Positions 1 through 7,539 are shown, counted from the stretch's first letter. The stretch: 40,649 bases of DNA from Candidatus Dormiibacterota bacterium (GCA_035544955.1 DASZZN010000033.1:203329-243977), one strand, 5' to 3'. Numbers and translations are program-made. The notes: generated from the sequence alone by a model not told the origin.

Positions 1-102
1 ATCCGCTCGATCCCTCACCCAGTCGTCGGCCGCGAGCAGCCGGCGGCCGTCGAGAACGACCAGCGACTGGTCGACGCCGGACGTGTCAATCGCCAGGCGC
101 AT
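1..102 (-). CDS. tsaB: TsaB, N-terminal part (runs off the window)
   Basis: Only the first 34 codons lie in the window. They read MRLAIDTSGVDQSLVVLDGR and onward, which fits the first strand and turn of the ASKHA fold (LAIDTS) that begins TsaB, the non-catalytic partner of TsaD in making the t6A base of tRNA. The ATG at 102 lies inside the end of tsaE (17-base overlap), a usual arrangement for these two partners. TsaD starts in a similar way, but adjacency to tsaE and the short direct start favour TsaB. The rest of the gene, and whether rimI or tsaD follows, cannot be seen. Confidence 0.75.
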   Translation of the reverse strand, partial: MRLAIDTSGVDQSLVVLDGRRLLAADDWVRDRAD

Positions 103-514
103 GTTTGAAGACCGTCAAAATCCGGTCGGGCCCGCGCACCAGGGTGAGCCGGCGCCGCGTCTCCGCCGTGCTGTTCAACCGGATACGGACCGTCGCCCAG
201 TCGTCGAGCACGTCGGCGCGATCCGGCCACTCGATGACGGTCACCGCGTCCGGCGCCGGTTCGTCGAGACCCGTGTCCACCCAGGCCATCCCCTCCAGAC
301 GATAGAGGTCGTAATGCTCGATGGGCAGACGGCCCTGGTAGCGGTGGTGCAAGACGAAGGTCGGACTATGCACGCCGCTCGTGACGCCGAGCGCCTCCGC
401 GATCCCCTTCACCAGTTCGGTCTTTCCCGCACCGAGGTCGCCTTCGAGGGCGATGACGTCTCCCGCCTCGAGCACCTGTCCGAGGCGGCGGCCGAGCTCG
501 CGGGTCTCCTCCAC
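86..514 (-). CDS. tsaE: tRNA threonylcarbamoyladenosine biosynthesis ATPase TsaE
   Basis: The 142-residue product has the TsaE pattern: a Walker A loop GDLGAGKT (residues 25-32), SPTF followed by a basic tyrosine-rich strand (50-60), EHYDLYRL (66-73) and IEWPDR (94-99). TsaE is the small P-loop ATPase that resets the TsaB-TsaD complex during t6A synthesis. The start is a GTG at 514, 10 bases after the thiL stop, so it is probably co-transcribed with the thiamine genes. The end overlaps tsaB by 17 bases. Length and motifs are normal for the family. Confidence 0.93.
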   Translation of the reverse strand: MEETRELGRRLGQVLEAGDVIALEGDLGAGKTELVKGIAEALGVTSGVHSPTFVLHHRYQGRLPIEHYDLYRLEGMAWVDTGLDEPAPDAVTVIEWPDRADVLDDWATVRIRLNSTAETRRRLTLVRGPDRILTVFKHAPGD

Positions 515-524
515 CGATCCCGTC

Positions 525-1490
525 TCAACGAAAGTGCTCGTAGCCGGCTCCTTCGACGCTTTCGAGACGCGTGCCGTTGCGAAGCCGAATGCCCGGCCTG
601 GCTTCGATCTCGCCGACGACCGTCAAGGGGAGGTCGATCCGCTCGAGGACGCGCCTGGCGGCGGCGATGCGAGCGGACGGGGCCGCGCAGATCAGTTCGA
701 AGTCCTCCGAATCTTTGACGGCCAGCCCCCATTCCTTCGGACGCAGGCCTCGCGCCAGTGGGAGCCGCGTGACGTCGATGGTCGCCCCCAGCCGCGCGCC
801 CTCGACCAATCGCTCGACCTCACGGTAGAGGCCGTCGCTGATGTCACCGCCAACCCGGATGCCCGACTCGACGAGGACGCGGCCGGCGACGACGCGGGGC
901 GTCGGATCGAGCTGGGCCGAGACCCAGGCACGCTCGTCGCGGGTCTCGGGCCCGCGCCCGGATTCGAGGAGCCGCAGACCGGCGGCGGCGCCACCCAGGG
1001 CGCCCGTGACGGCGAGGAGCCAGCCGGGCCGTGCGCCTTGCCGCCTGAGCATCGACCGCGCCGAGTCGAGCCGGCCGATCAGCGTCGCCGTGAGGGTGAG
1101 CAGGCCCAAAGTCCCGCTCAGGTCTCCGCCGGCGATCGCGCAGCTGAAGCGTCGCGCTTGTTCGGCGACACCTAGGTAGAGACGCCGGACGTCGGCAACG
1201 GGCAAGGTGCCGCGCAGCGTCAATGCGATAAGCGCATAGCGCGGCTCCGCGCCCATCGCCGCCAGGTCGCTGAGGTTGATCGAGACCAGCCGCCGGCCGA
1301 GGGTGCGGAAATCAAAGCCGGGCCATTGCAGGCGAAAATCGATCTCCTCGACCATGGTGTCGGTGGTCGCGACCACGAAGGGATCGCCGCGCCACACCGC
1401 GGCATCATCGGCTGGCGCCGCAACCAGCAACCCACGTGACGGCGGATCCAGGTAACGACCGATCGACCGCAGGAGGCCGCGCTCGCCCAC
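525..1490 (-). CDS. thiL: Thiamine-monophosphate kinase ThiL
   Basis: ThiL phosphorylates thiamine monophosphate to thiamine pyrophosphate, the last step of the pathway. Visible family motifs are ADDAAV near the start, TTDTMVEEIDF, the metal-binding NLSDLAAMGAEP stretch, AGGDLSG, GGDISDGL and SEDFELI. The open frame reaches 1703, inside thiS-thiG, but that part is arginine-rich and does not look like protein. The first plausible start after the thiG stop is the GTG at 1490 (VGERGLLRSIG), giving 321 residues, the normal size. There is no clear Shine-Dalgarno site before it, so translation may be coupled to thiG, which ends 26 bases upstream. Confidence 0.92.
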   Translation of the reverse strand: MGERGLLRSIGRYLDPPSRGLLVAAPADDAAVWRGDPFVVATTDTMVEEIDFRLQWPGFDFRTLGRRLVSINLSDLAAMGAEPRYALIALTLRGTLPVADVRRLYLGVAEQARRFSCAIAGGDLSGTLGLLTLTATLIGRLDSARSMLRRQGARPGWLLAVTGALGGAAAGLRLLESGRGPETRDERAWVSAQLDPTPRVVAGRVLVESGIRVGGDISDGLYREVERLVEGARLGATIDVTRLPLARGLRPKEWGLAVKDSEDFELICAAPSARIAAARRVLERIDLPLTVVGEIEARPGIRLRNGTRLESVEGAGYEHFR

Positions 1491-1516
1491 ATCCGCAAGC
1501 GTCCGCGGCCGGCGGG

Positions 1517-2497
1517 CTATACGGGAAGACCCTCGACGGGGCTGCTGGCGACGGCCTTCAGGCCGATGTGGGCCCGGCCCGCCTTGAAGGCCCGCCGGCC
1601 GGCAACGACCGCCTCGGCAAAGGCGCGCGCCATCTCGGGTGGATTCTGCGCCCGAGCGATCGCCGTATTGACGAGGACGGCGGCGGCACCGGCCTCGAGG
1701 CAACGCGCCGCTTCGGAGGGAACGCCGAGACCCGCGTCGACGATGACCGGCACCTTGACCTTGCTCACGATCAGCTCCAGGTTCAAAAGATTTTGCAGCC
1801 CGAGCGTCGTGCCGATGGGGGCGGCGCCAGGCATGACGGCGGCCGCACCCGCCTCATAGAGCCGAATCGCCTGCACCACGTCATCGCTCGTGTAGGCCAT
1901 GACGATGAAGCCCTCTTTGACCAGCTGGCGGGTCGCCTCGAGGGTCGCCTGCGGATCCGGAAGTAGCGTGTCTTCGTCGCCGACCACCTCGACCTTGATG
2001 AAGTCGGAGAAACCGGCGGCGCGGGCCAGGCGCGCGAGGCGCACGGCCCCTTCGGCGTTGGTCGCGCCCGCGGTGTTCGGGAGGAGCGTGTAGCGGCGCA
2101 GGTCGATCCCCTCCAGCTCGGAGCGACCGCCCTCGAGGTTCAGGCGGCGGATCGCGACCGTGATCATGTCCGGTTGAGCGGCCTCGAGGCAGCGCGCGAG
2201 CACGTCGTTCGAGGCGAATTTCCCGGTGCCGTGGATCAGCCGCGACCGCAGCAGCCGCCCGCCGACAAGGAAGGCATCGTCGGCTGGTGATCCACCACCC
2301 ACGAAGTACACCAGCTCGAGCTCGTCGCCGTCGCACACCTTCGCCGTCTTGAAGTCCTCTTTGCGGCGGATCTCGCGATTGTGCTCGATCACGACCCGGG
2401 AAGGCTGCACATCCAGCTCCTTGAGCAACTCCAGCAGGCTTATCCCTTCGGGGACCTTCCGCGGCTTCCCATTGAGCGTGACCGTGACGTCGCTCAT
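1517..2497 (-). CDS. thiG: ThiS-ThiG fusion: sulfur carrier protein and thiazole synthase
   Basis: The 326-residue product joins two normally separate proteins. Residues 1-69 are ThiS, a ubiquitin-like sulfur carrier (VTVTLNGKPRKVPEG..., DELELVYFVGGG). Residues 75-326 are ThiG, a TIM-barrel thiazole synthase with the Schiff-base lysine in DFIKVEVVGD (Lys168) and the phosphate-binding GAAAVMPGAAPIG and DAGLGVPSEAA loops. Free ThiS ends in Gly-Gly, which is adenylated and turned into a thiocarboxylate. Here Gly-Gly-Gly (67-69) is followed directly by SPADDAFLVGG and the ThiG domain. The ATG shares one base with the thiE stop (TGATG). Such fusions are annotated in some genomes, but how the carrier end is freed is not clear from sequence. 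Confidence 0.93.
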   Translation of the reverse strand: MSDVTVTLNGKPRKVPEGISLLELLKELDVQPSRVVIEHNREIRRKEDFKTAKVCDGDELELVYFVGGGSPADDAFLVGGRLLRSRLIHGTGKFASNDVLARCLEAAQPDMITVAIRRLNLEGGRSELEGIDLRRYTLLPNTAGATNAEGAVRLARLARAAGFSDFIKVEVVGDEDTLLPDPQATLEATRQLVKEGFIVMAYTSDDVVQAIRLYEAGAAAVMPGAAPIGTTLGLQNLLNLELIVSKVKVPVIVDAGLGVPSEAARCLEAGAAAVLVNTAIARAQNPPEMARAFAEAVVAGRRAFKAGRAHIGLKAVASSPVEGLPV

Positions 2498-3162
2498 CAG
2501 CGTGCTACCTGGAGTCGTGTCATGAGGGCTTCATGCAGGCGCCGGGCCGCTTCCGCAGGATCCGCCGCGTCATAGATCGCGCGAACGACGGCGACGGCTG
2601 GCGCACCCGCGTCAACGACGGAGCCGACATTATCCAGGTCGATGCCACCGACCGCGAGGAATGGCCGATCGATAACCGCGGCGACGCGGGACACGAGCGC
2701 CGAGCCCACGGCGGGACGGCCCTCCTTCGTCGGAGTTGGAAAGACGGGTCCGACCGCAACGTAGTCGACGCCCTCGTGGACAGCGAGTTGCGCCTGGGCG
2801 AGACTGTGCGTGGAACGGCCGATCAATCGTCCTTCAAACCCCGGAAGGGCTCGCACCACCTGAGGTGGAAGATCGTCCTGACCGAGGTGAACCCCATCTG
2901 CGTCGGCCGCGATCGCAAGAGCCGGATCATCGTTAATGATGAGTAGGGCCTCGTGCTCAAGGGTCAGCGTCCGCAGCGCCAGCGCCAGCCGGTATTGCTC
3001 GGGCTTCGGCATCAACTTTTTCCGAAGCTGGATGCCGGTGGCGCCGCCTTCGAGAGCCGCTTCCACGATGCGCGCCGTCTCGACCGCATCACCGCGATCG
3101 CCGGTGATCACGTAGAGGCGCATGCGAGCGAGTCGCTCACGTCGTTCCTTGGCTACTCCCAT
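2497..3162 (-). CDS. thiE: Thiamine-phosphate synthase ThiE
   Basis: ThiE couples the thiazole and hydroxymethylpyrimidine phosphates to give thiamine monophosphate. The 221-residue product is a TIM barrel with the family's signatures: IQLRKK, INDDPALAIAADADGVHLGQDD, IGRSTHS, VGPVFPTPTKEG and AVGGI. It is the first gene of the operon thiE-thiSG-thiL, directly after a TPP riboswitch. The ATG at 3162 is used here. A second ATG at 3123 gives MRLYVITGDRG, where most ThiE proteins begin, so the first 13 residues may not be translated. Neither start has a strong Shine-Dalgarno site. Confidence 0.93.
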   Translation of the reverse strand: MGVAKERRERLARMRLYVITGDRGDAVETARIVEAALEGGATGIQLRKKLMPKPEQYRLALALRTLTLEHEALLIINDDPALAIAADADGVHLGQDDLPPQVVRALPGFEGRLIGRSTHSLAQAQLAVHEGVDYVAVGPVFPTPTKEGRPAVGSALVSRVAAVIDRPFLAVGGIDLDNVGSVVDAGAPAVAVVRAIYDAADPAEAARRLHEALMTRLQVAR

Positions 3163-3192
3163 ATGTCCAGTGTCCCGGCAGTAGCGGAATGC
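3152..3192 (-). promoter_or_regulatory. Putative expression platform of the TPP riboswitch
   Basis: On the transcript, GCATTCCGCT (3192-3183) is the exact complement of AGCGGAATGC (3273-3264) inside the aptamer, so the two can form a 10-bp anti-aptamer helix. The last bases of the same segment, GCTACT (3185-3180), can instead pair with AGTAGC (3157-3152), closing a loop that holds the thiE ATG at 3162. The two pairings exclude each other because they share 3183-3185. This suggests a translational switch: TPP bound, start codon enclosed; TPP absent, start open. It is an inference from complementarity only. Confidence 0.5.
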
Positions 3193-3197
3193 TCGAG

Positions 3198-3286
3198 CCC
3201 CTTTCCTCCGCAGGTATCACCTGATCAGGTTCCAGCGTCAGCCGGCGAACCGACTTTCTCAGCGCATTCCGCTCCGCTAGGGCTGC
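3198..3286 (-). promoter_or_regulatory. TPP (THI-box) riboswitch aptamer
   Basis: Read on the minus strand, this leader carries the conserved TPP-aptamer blocks in the right order: CTAGCGGAGC, then GCGCTGAGA (the CTGAGA loop is 3262-3257), a variable helix, GGAACCTGATCAGG (ACCTGAT at 3230-3224), TGATACCTGCGGAGGAAAG. The ends CCCT and AGGGG can close P1. It binds thiamine pyrophosphate and represses the thiamine genes directly downstream, which fits the thiE-thiSG-thiL operon. The aptamer starts a few bases after the alr stop codon, so it can lie on alr read-through RNA as well as on transcripts from the local promoter. Confidence 0.95.
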
Positions 3287-3290
3287 ATAG

Positions 3291-3296
3291 ATTATA
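3291..3296 (-). promoter_or_regulatory. Candidate -10 box of the thiE operon, overlapping the alr stop
   Basis: The minus strand reads TATAAT here, a perfect consensus -10 in a GC-rich setting. The TAA stop codon of alr (3294-3292) lies inside it. Transcription would begin around 3284-3285, just before P1 of the TPP aptamer, which is where a dedicated riboswitch leader should start. I see no good -35 hexamer at 16-18 bases upstream (GAGCCG or similar), so the promoter is a proposal, not a certainty. Confidence 0.5.
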
Positions 3297-4398
3297 GGTA
3301 TCGGCGCGGGACCCGGCTCGAGATCGCACACAGGACTTCGTAGGAGATCGTTCCCGACGCCTCCGCGAGATCGTCCGCGCTCAAGGTGGCGCCGCCCTCT
3401 TCGCCGATCAGTGTCACGACGTCACCAACTGCGACCTGGGGGACGGTTCGGACGTCGATCGCGGCCTGGTCCATGCTGATCGTGCCGGCGATCGGGACGG
3501 CGACGCCCCGGACGATCGCGCGACCGCCAGCCGACGCGCGCCGGTGCAGGCCGTCGGCATAGCCGACGGCGATGGTCGCCACCCTCGCCGGCTCGCGGGC
3601 AATGAACTTGCGCCCGTAACCGACGCTCTCGCCAATCGGCACCGCGACGACGTTGGTCACGATCGTTTGCCAGCACAGTGCCGGGCGGAGCCCAGGCAGG
3701 TCGGCCCAGCTGGGGACCGGCCGAACACCATAGATGATGAGGCCGGCGCGCACCAGGTCCAGTCGTGCCTCGGGAAAGCGAAGGAGTCCCGCCGAGTTGG
3801 CGGCATGGCTGAGAAATCCGGTGACACCGGCGCGGACCAGGGCGGCGCGGGCGTCGAGAAACACGTGCAACTGCTCCCTTGTAAAAGCGGGGTCCTGGTC
3901 CGCGTCGGCAAAATGCGTCCAGAAGCCCTCCAGCCGCAGGTTCACATCGGCATCAACCTCTGCGGCGAGCTTGACGGCCTCCGCGGGCGCGGCGCCCAGG
4001 CGGTGCATCCCGGTGTCGACCTTGACGTGGACGGGAATCTCGGTCGCCGCGGTCTTGAGCAGCGCCAGGCCGTCGCGATCGTAGACCGTCATCGCCAGTT
4101 TCGCGGCGATCGCCGCCGAGAGCGCGGATGGCGGCGTGTACCCGAGGTTGAGGATCGGCTCGACGATGCCGGCCTTGCGCAGCTCGATCCCCTCCGGTAC
4201 CGACGACACCGCCAGCCAGGTCGCGCCACCCTGTAGCGCCGCTCGGGCCGTGGGCACCGCGCCGTGCCCATAGCCGTCGGCCTTCACCACCGCCATCACG
4301 GCCGTCTTCTCACCGACGAGCTGCTTGACGAGACTCGTGTTGTCAGCGATCGCCGACGGATCGACGTCAGCCCACTTCGTCGCGCCGTGTTCGGTCAG
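3292..4398 (-). CDS. alr: Alanine racemase (apparent CTG start)
   Basis: Alr interconverts L- and D-alanine for peptidoglycan with pyridoxal phosphate. Motifs seen: the PLP lysine in AVVKADGYGHG, HVKVDTGMHRLG, FWTHFADAD, SHAANSAG, RAGLIIYG, SVGYGRKF with the catalytic tyrosine, VGYADGLHR and GTISMDQ. The open frame extends to 4692 but the upstream part is arginine-rich shadow of nnrD. No ATG, GTG or TTG exists between there and the conserved start. A CTG at 4398 overlaps the acpS-nnrD stop as CTGA and has GGAG 8 bases before it. Starting there gives 368 residues and puts the PLP lysine at residue 39, as in well-studied alanine racemases. The start is thus inferred. Confidence 0.9.
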   Translation of the reverse strand: MTEHGATKWADVDPSAIADNTSLVKQLVGEKTAVMAVVKADGYGHGAVPTARAALQGGATWLAVSSVPEGIELRKAGIVEPILNLGYTPPSALSAAIAAKLAMTVYDRDGLALLKTAATEIPVHVKVDTGMHRLGAAPAEAVKLAAEVDADVNLRLEGFWTHFADADQDPAFTREQLHVFLDARAALVRAGVTGFLSHAANSAGLLRFPEARLDLVRAGLIIYGVRPVPSWADLPGLRPALCWQTIVTNVVAVPIGESVGYGRKFIAREPARVATIAVGYADGLHRRASAGGRAIVRGVAVPIAGTISMDQAAIDVRTVPQVAVGDVVTLIGEEGGATLSADDLAEASGTISYEVLCAISSRVPRRYL

Positions 4399-5621
4399 CG
4401 CAACCGCTCCATCACGCGCGGAACCTGTGGCAGCAGGTCGGACGCGAGCACGCCGGCCTGACCCAGCGACGCCTCGAGGTCCAGCCCCGCAAGACTGTGC
4501 AGGTGCACGCCTGTGACGGCGGCCTCGAAGGGCGGCAGCTTTTGGCCCATCAGTCCGCCGATGAGCCCGGCGAGGACATCGCCAGTGCCGCCCGAAGCCA
4601 GCGCCGGCGTCGCGATGGGGTTCAGGGTCACGCGTCCGTCCGGGGCGGCGATGACGGTGCCGGCGCCCTTGAGCACCACCACCTTGTTCCACACCTTGGC
4701 AAAGCGCGACGCGATCCCACGCCGATCCTGCTGCACCGCCGACGTCTCGAGGCCGGATAGGCGCCCGAACTCCGCCGGGTGCGGGGTGAGCACGATCTGC
4801 GGCGACAGGCGCGGCAGGATCGTGCGGTGTTCGGCAAGCAGGTTGAGGGCGTCTGCGTCGAGCACCAGCGGCGCCGCGACGCGCGGAACGAGATCCTCCA
4901 CCAGGCGCCGGGTCGACGCATCGCGTCCCAGCCCGGGCCCGATCACGCCGGCGTCAGCCCCCGCGAAGCCACGAAGGATCCCGCTGAGCGACGCGTGCCC
5001 GACCACCCCGGGCGAGATCTCGGGAACGGGCCCGACGATGACTTCGGTGCACTTCTCGGCGAGGATCGGATAGATCGACTGGGCGACCAGGAGGCGGACG
5101 ATGCCCGCGCCGGATCGCGCCGCGCCCATGCTCGCCAGGTAGGCGGCGCCGGTATAGCCCTGCGACCCCGCCAGTACGACGACCGTCCCAAAGGTCCCTT
5201 TGTGCCCATCGCGCGGTCGGGCGGGGAGCCGGAACCCATCGGGCAGCGCGCCGCGTGGCCGAATCGCCTCGGCCTCCGGGATCACGGCCACCGCAACCGC
5301 GAAGTGGCCATCGTGGGCGATGCTGACGTCCACGCTGCGTCCCGTCAGCGTGGTTGCCGCAGCCACGCGCACATGGGGCCGTCCGTCATCGCTGGGGAGA
5401 ATCTCGACATCGCGCATACGGGGGCGCACCACGCCGGTTGGCATCGCCTTGCCGATCGCTTCCTTTGCCGCCCAGCGGCCCGCCCAGCGCTCTGCGCTGC
5501 CGCCGCAATAGTCGATCTCCCGGTCGGTAAGGAACTTGTGCAGGAACCGATCCCCGAATCGCTTCTGGGCCTCCGCAATGCGCGGAATCGCCGCGACATC
5601 TACGCCGACCCGAGGGGTCAC
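4395..5621 (-). CDS. Holo-ACP synthase fused to NAD(P)HX dehydratase (AcpS-NnrD)
   Basis: Residues 1 to about 115 are AcpS, which loads phosphopantetheine onto acyl carrier protein: GVDVAAIPRI with the metal-binding Asp8, RWAAKEAIGKA with Glu54, and VSIAHDGHFAVAVAV. From about residue 128 to 408 is NnrD, the ADP/ATP-dependent dehydratase that repairs hydrated NAD(P)H: GTVVVLAGSQGYTGAA, LDADALNLLA, LTPHPAEFGRL, VVLKGAGTVI and SGGTGDVLAGLIGGL. In most bacteria NnrD is fused to the epimerase NnrE instead. Here no NnrE domain is present and AcpS takes its place. One reading frame covers both with no sign of a frameshift. The ATG at 5621 is 5 bases after the glmS stop, and the 3' end overlaps alr by 4 bases. 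Confidence 0.9.
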   Translation of the reverse strand: MTPRVGVDVAAIPRIAEAQKRFGDRFLHKFLTDREIDYCGGSAERWAGRWAAKEAIGKAMPTGVVRPRMRDVEILPSDDGRPHVRVAAATTLTGRSVDVSIAHDGHFAVAVAVIPEAEAIRPRGALPDGFRLPARPRDGHKGTFGTVVVLAGSQGYTGAAYLASMGAARSGAGIVRLLVAQSIYPILAEKCTEVIVGPVPEISPGVVGHASLSGILRGFAGADAGVIGPGLGRDASTRRLVEDLVPRVAAPLVLDADALNLLAEHRTILPRLSPQIVLTPHPAEFGRLSGLETSAVQQDRRGIASRFAKVWNKVVVLKGAGTVIAAPDGRVTLNPIATPALASGGTGDVLAGLIGGLMGQKLPPFEAAVTGVHLHSLAGLDLEASLGQAGVLASDLLPQVPRVMERLR

Positions 5622-5626
5622 GCTCC

Positions 5627-7459
5627 TTACTCTACGGTGACGCTCTTGGCCAGGTTGCGGGGCTGGTCGACGTTGCAGCCGCGCTCGGTCGCGACGAAAT
5701 AGGCAAAGAGCTGCAGCGCGACGACATTGGGGATGGGCGACAGGAACTCGGAAACCGCCGGCACCTCGATACGGTCGAGCTGCACCTCGGCGAGCGTGTG
5801 ATCGCCGTCCGTGATCAATGCCAGCACCGGCGCGTCCCTGGCAATGACCTCCTGGATGTTACTGACCATCTTCTCGAGCGTCGCCGCCTTGGTGGCGATC
5901 GCGAAGACGGGGAAATTCTGATCGAGCAGCGCGATCGGCCCATGCTTCAGCTCACCGGCCGCATAGCCCTCGGCATGCAGGTACGAAATCTCCTTGAGCT
6001 TCAGGGCGCCTTCGAGGGCAATCGGGTAGTTGATCCCCCGGCCGATGTACATGAAGTTGCGGTAGCCGGAGTACTTCCGCGCGAGCGCCTGGAACGCCTC
6101 AGCCCGATCGAGGACCTGCTGGACGGCGACCGGCAGGGCCTTCAACTCAGCCGCCAGCTCGCGCAGACGCTCGGGCGCCAGCCGGTGGCGGACCGCCGCC
6201 AGCCGGATCCCCAGCAAATACAGCGAGGTGAGATGGGCGATGAAGGTCTTGGTCGACGCCACGCCAATCTCCGGTCCGGCGTGCAAGTAGATGACGCCAT
6301 CGCTTTCCAGGGCCATCGAGCTGCCGACGACGTTGGTGATGGAGACCACCTTCGCCTTGCGCTGCCTCGCCTCGCGGATGGCGGCCAGCGTGTCGGCGGT
6401 CTCGCCAGACTGGGAGACACCGATCACCAGCGTGTCCTGATCGATGATCGGCTGCCGGTAGCGGAATTCCGAAGCCGGCTCGACTTCGACTGGGATGCGC
6501 GCCAGGTCCTCGATGATGTATTTGCCGAGCAGGGCGGCATAGTACGACGTGCCGGCCGCCACCATCTTGATGTCGTGCACCTTGAGGAGCTGGCGATCGG
6601 TCAGTCCGAATTCCTCGAACGTGACCTCCCCCTCGTCGCTCAGGCGTCCCCGCAGCGCGTTGGAGACCGCCTCAGGCGCCTCGTTGATCTCCTTGGCCAT
6701 GAAGTGCGGGAAGCCCCCCTTCTGGGCCTGGCTGATATCCCACTTGACCTCGATCACTTTGGGCTTGACGGCGGCACCGCCGATGGTGCTCACCTCGGGC
6801 CCGAGCTTGGTGATCGACACCATCTCGCCTTCGCCCAGCAGCAGGACCTTCTTCGTATACGGGATGACCGCGGTGATGTCGGAGGCGACGAACCATTCCT
6901 TGTCACCGATCCCGACCACGAGTGGGGCATTCAGGCGGGCGCCGATCAAGAGGTCGGGGTCGCGCTGGGAGAAGATCGCCATCGCATAAGCGCCCCGCAG
7001 TTTCGCCAGCGCCTCCCGGACGGCCGCCACCAGGTCGCCCTTGTCGAACTCCTCGATCAGGTGGGGCACGACCTCGGTGTCCGTTTCGGAGATGAAGACA
7101 TGGCCCTTCGCCTGCAGGTCCTTCCGCAGCTCCGCAAAGTTCTCGATGATGCCGTTGTGGATCACCATGATCTGCCTGTGGCAGTCGGTGTGGGGATGGG
7201 CGTTGATGACGGTGGGGCGGCCGTGCGTCGCCCAGCGGGTGTGGCCGATGCCGAGCCGGCCCTGGGGCATCTCCTCGGTGAGGCGCTCGACCAGCGTGTC
7301 GACCTTGGCGGCGCTCTTCACCACGGAGGTCTGGCCGTCCGCCTCGTTGAAAATGGCGACCCCGGCGGAATCATAGCCACGGTACTCGAGCCGCTTGAGG
7401 CTCTCCATGATGATGGGCGCCGCCGAGCGCTCGCCCAGGTAGCCAATAATCCCGCACAT
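5627..7459 (-). CDS. glmS: Glutamine-fructose-6-phosphate aminotransferase GlmS
   Basis: GlmS makes glucosamine-6-phosphate from fructose-6-phosphate and glutamine, the first step toward UDP-GlcNAc and peptidoglycan. The product of 610 residues begins MCGIIGYLG, with Cys2 as the N-terminal nucleophile of the glutaminase domain (with GHTRWATHG, HNGIIENF). Two sugar isomerase (SIS) domains follow, with GTSYYAALLGKY, SQSGETADT and IGRGINYPIALEGALKLKE. It ends NLAKSVTVE, the usual C-terminus. An ideal Shine-Dalgarno site, AGGAGG, lies 7 bases before the ATG. It sits downstream of cdaA-cdaR, where many Gram-positive bacteria have glmM. Confidence 0.98.
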   Translation of the reverse strand: MCGIIGYLGERSAAPIIMESLKRLEYRGYDSAGVAIFNEADGQTSVVKSAAKVDTLVERLTEEMPQGRLGIGHTRWATHGRPTVINAHPHTDCHRQIMVIHNGIIENFAELRKDLQAKGHVFISETDTEVVPHLIEEFDKGDLVAAVREALAKLRGAYAMAIFSQRDPDLLIGARLNAPLVVGIGDKEWFVASDITAVIPYTKKVLLLGEGEMVSITKLGPEVSTIGGAAVKPKVIEVKWDISQAQKGGFPHFMAKEINEAPEAVSNALRGRLSDEGEVTFEEFGLTDRQLLKVHDIKMVAAGTSYYAALLGKYIIEDLARIPVEVEPASEFRYRQPIIDQDTLVIGVSQSGETADTLAAIREARQRKAKVVSITNVVGSSMALESDGVIYLHAGPEIGVASTKTFIAHLTSLYLLGIRLAAVRHRLAPERLRELAAELKALPVAVQQVLDRAEAFQALARKYSGYRNFMYIGRGINYPIALEGALKLKEISYLHAEGYAAGELKHGPIALLDQNFPVFAIATKAATLEKMVSNIQEVIARDAPVLALITDGDHTLAEVQLDRIEVPAVSEFLSPIPNVVALQLFAYFVATERGCNVDQPRNLAKSVTVE

Positions 7460-7486
7460 ACCCCGGCCTCCTATGTTCCCACTCCG

Positions 7487-7539
7487 GACACGCTCAAACG
7501 AGCGAACTCAGTTCGCTGTTTTGGTTAAACGGGCGTGTC
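7487..7539 (-). promoter_or_regulatory. Nested inverted repeats in the glmS leader
   Basis: The 89-base gap between cdaR and glmS holds an outer inverted repeat, GACACGC (7487-7493) with GCGTGTC (7533-7539), around an inner near-perfect palindrome AGCGAACT-C-AGTTCGCT (7501-7517). In the glmS leader RNA these could form one long interrupted hairpin about 28 bases before the start codon. Alternatively the palindrome could be an operator. There is no run of T that would make it a usual terminator, and no match to the glmS ribozyme core. Function unknown. Confidence 0.45.

Noticed and set aside
1491-1703. N-terminal extension of ThiL of about 71 residues
   Set aside because: It overlaps the end of thiS-thiG, is arginine-rich and unlike ThiL. 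The GTG at 1490 gives the normal length.
4399-4692. N-terminal extension of alanine racemase
   Set aside because: It lies within nnrD and has the R/G/H-rich composition of a shadow frame, with no similarity to the family's start.
7501-7517. LexA/SOS box in the palindrome AGCGAACTCAGTTCGCT
   Set aside because: The CGAAC and GTTCG half-sites are three bases apart, while the Gram-positive LexA box needs four, and glmS is not an expected SOS gene.
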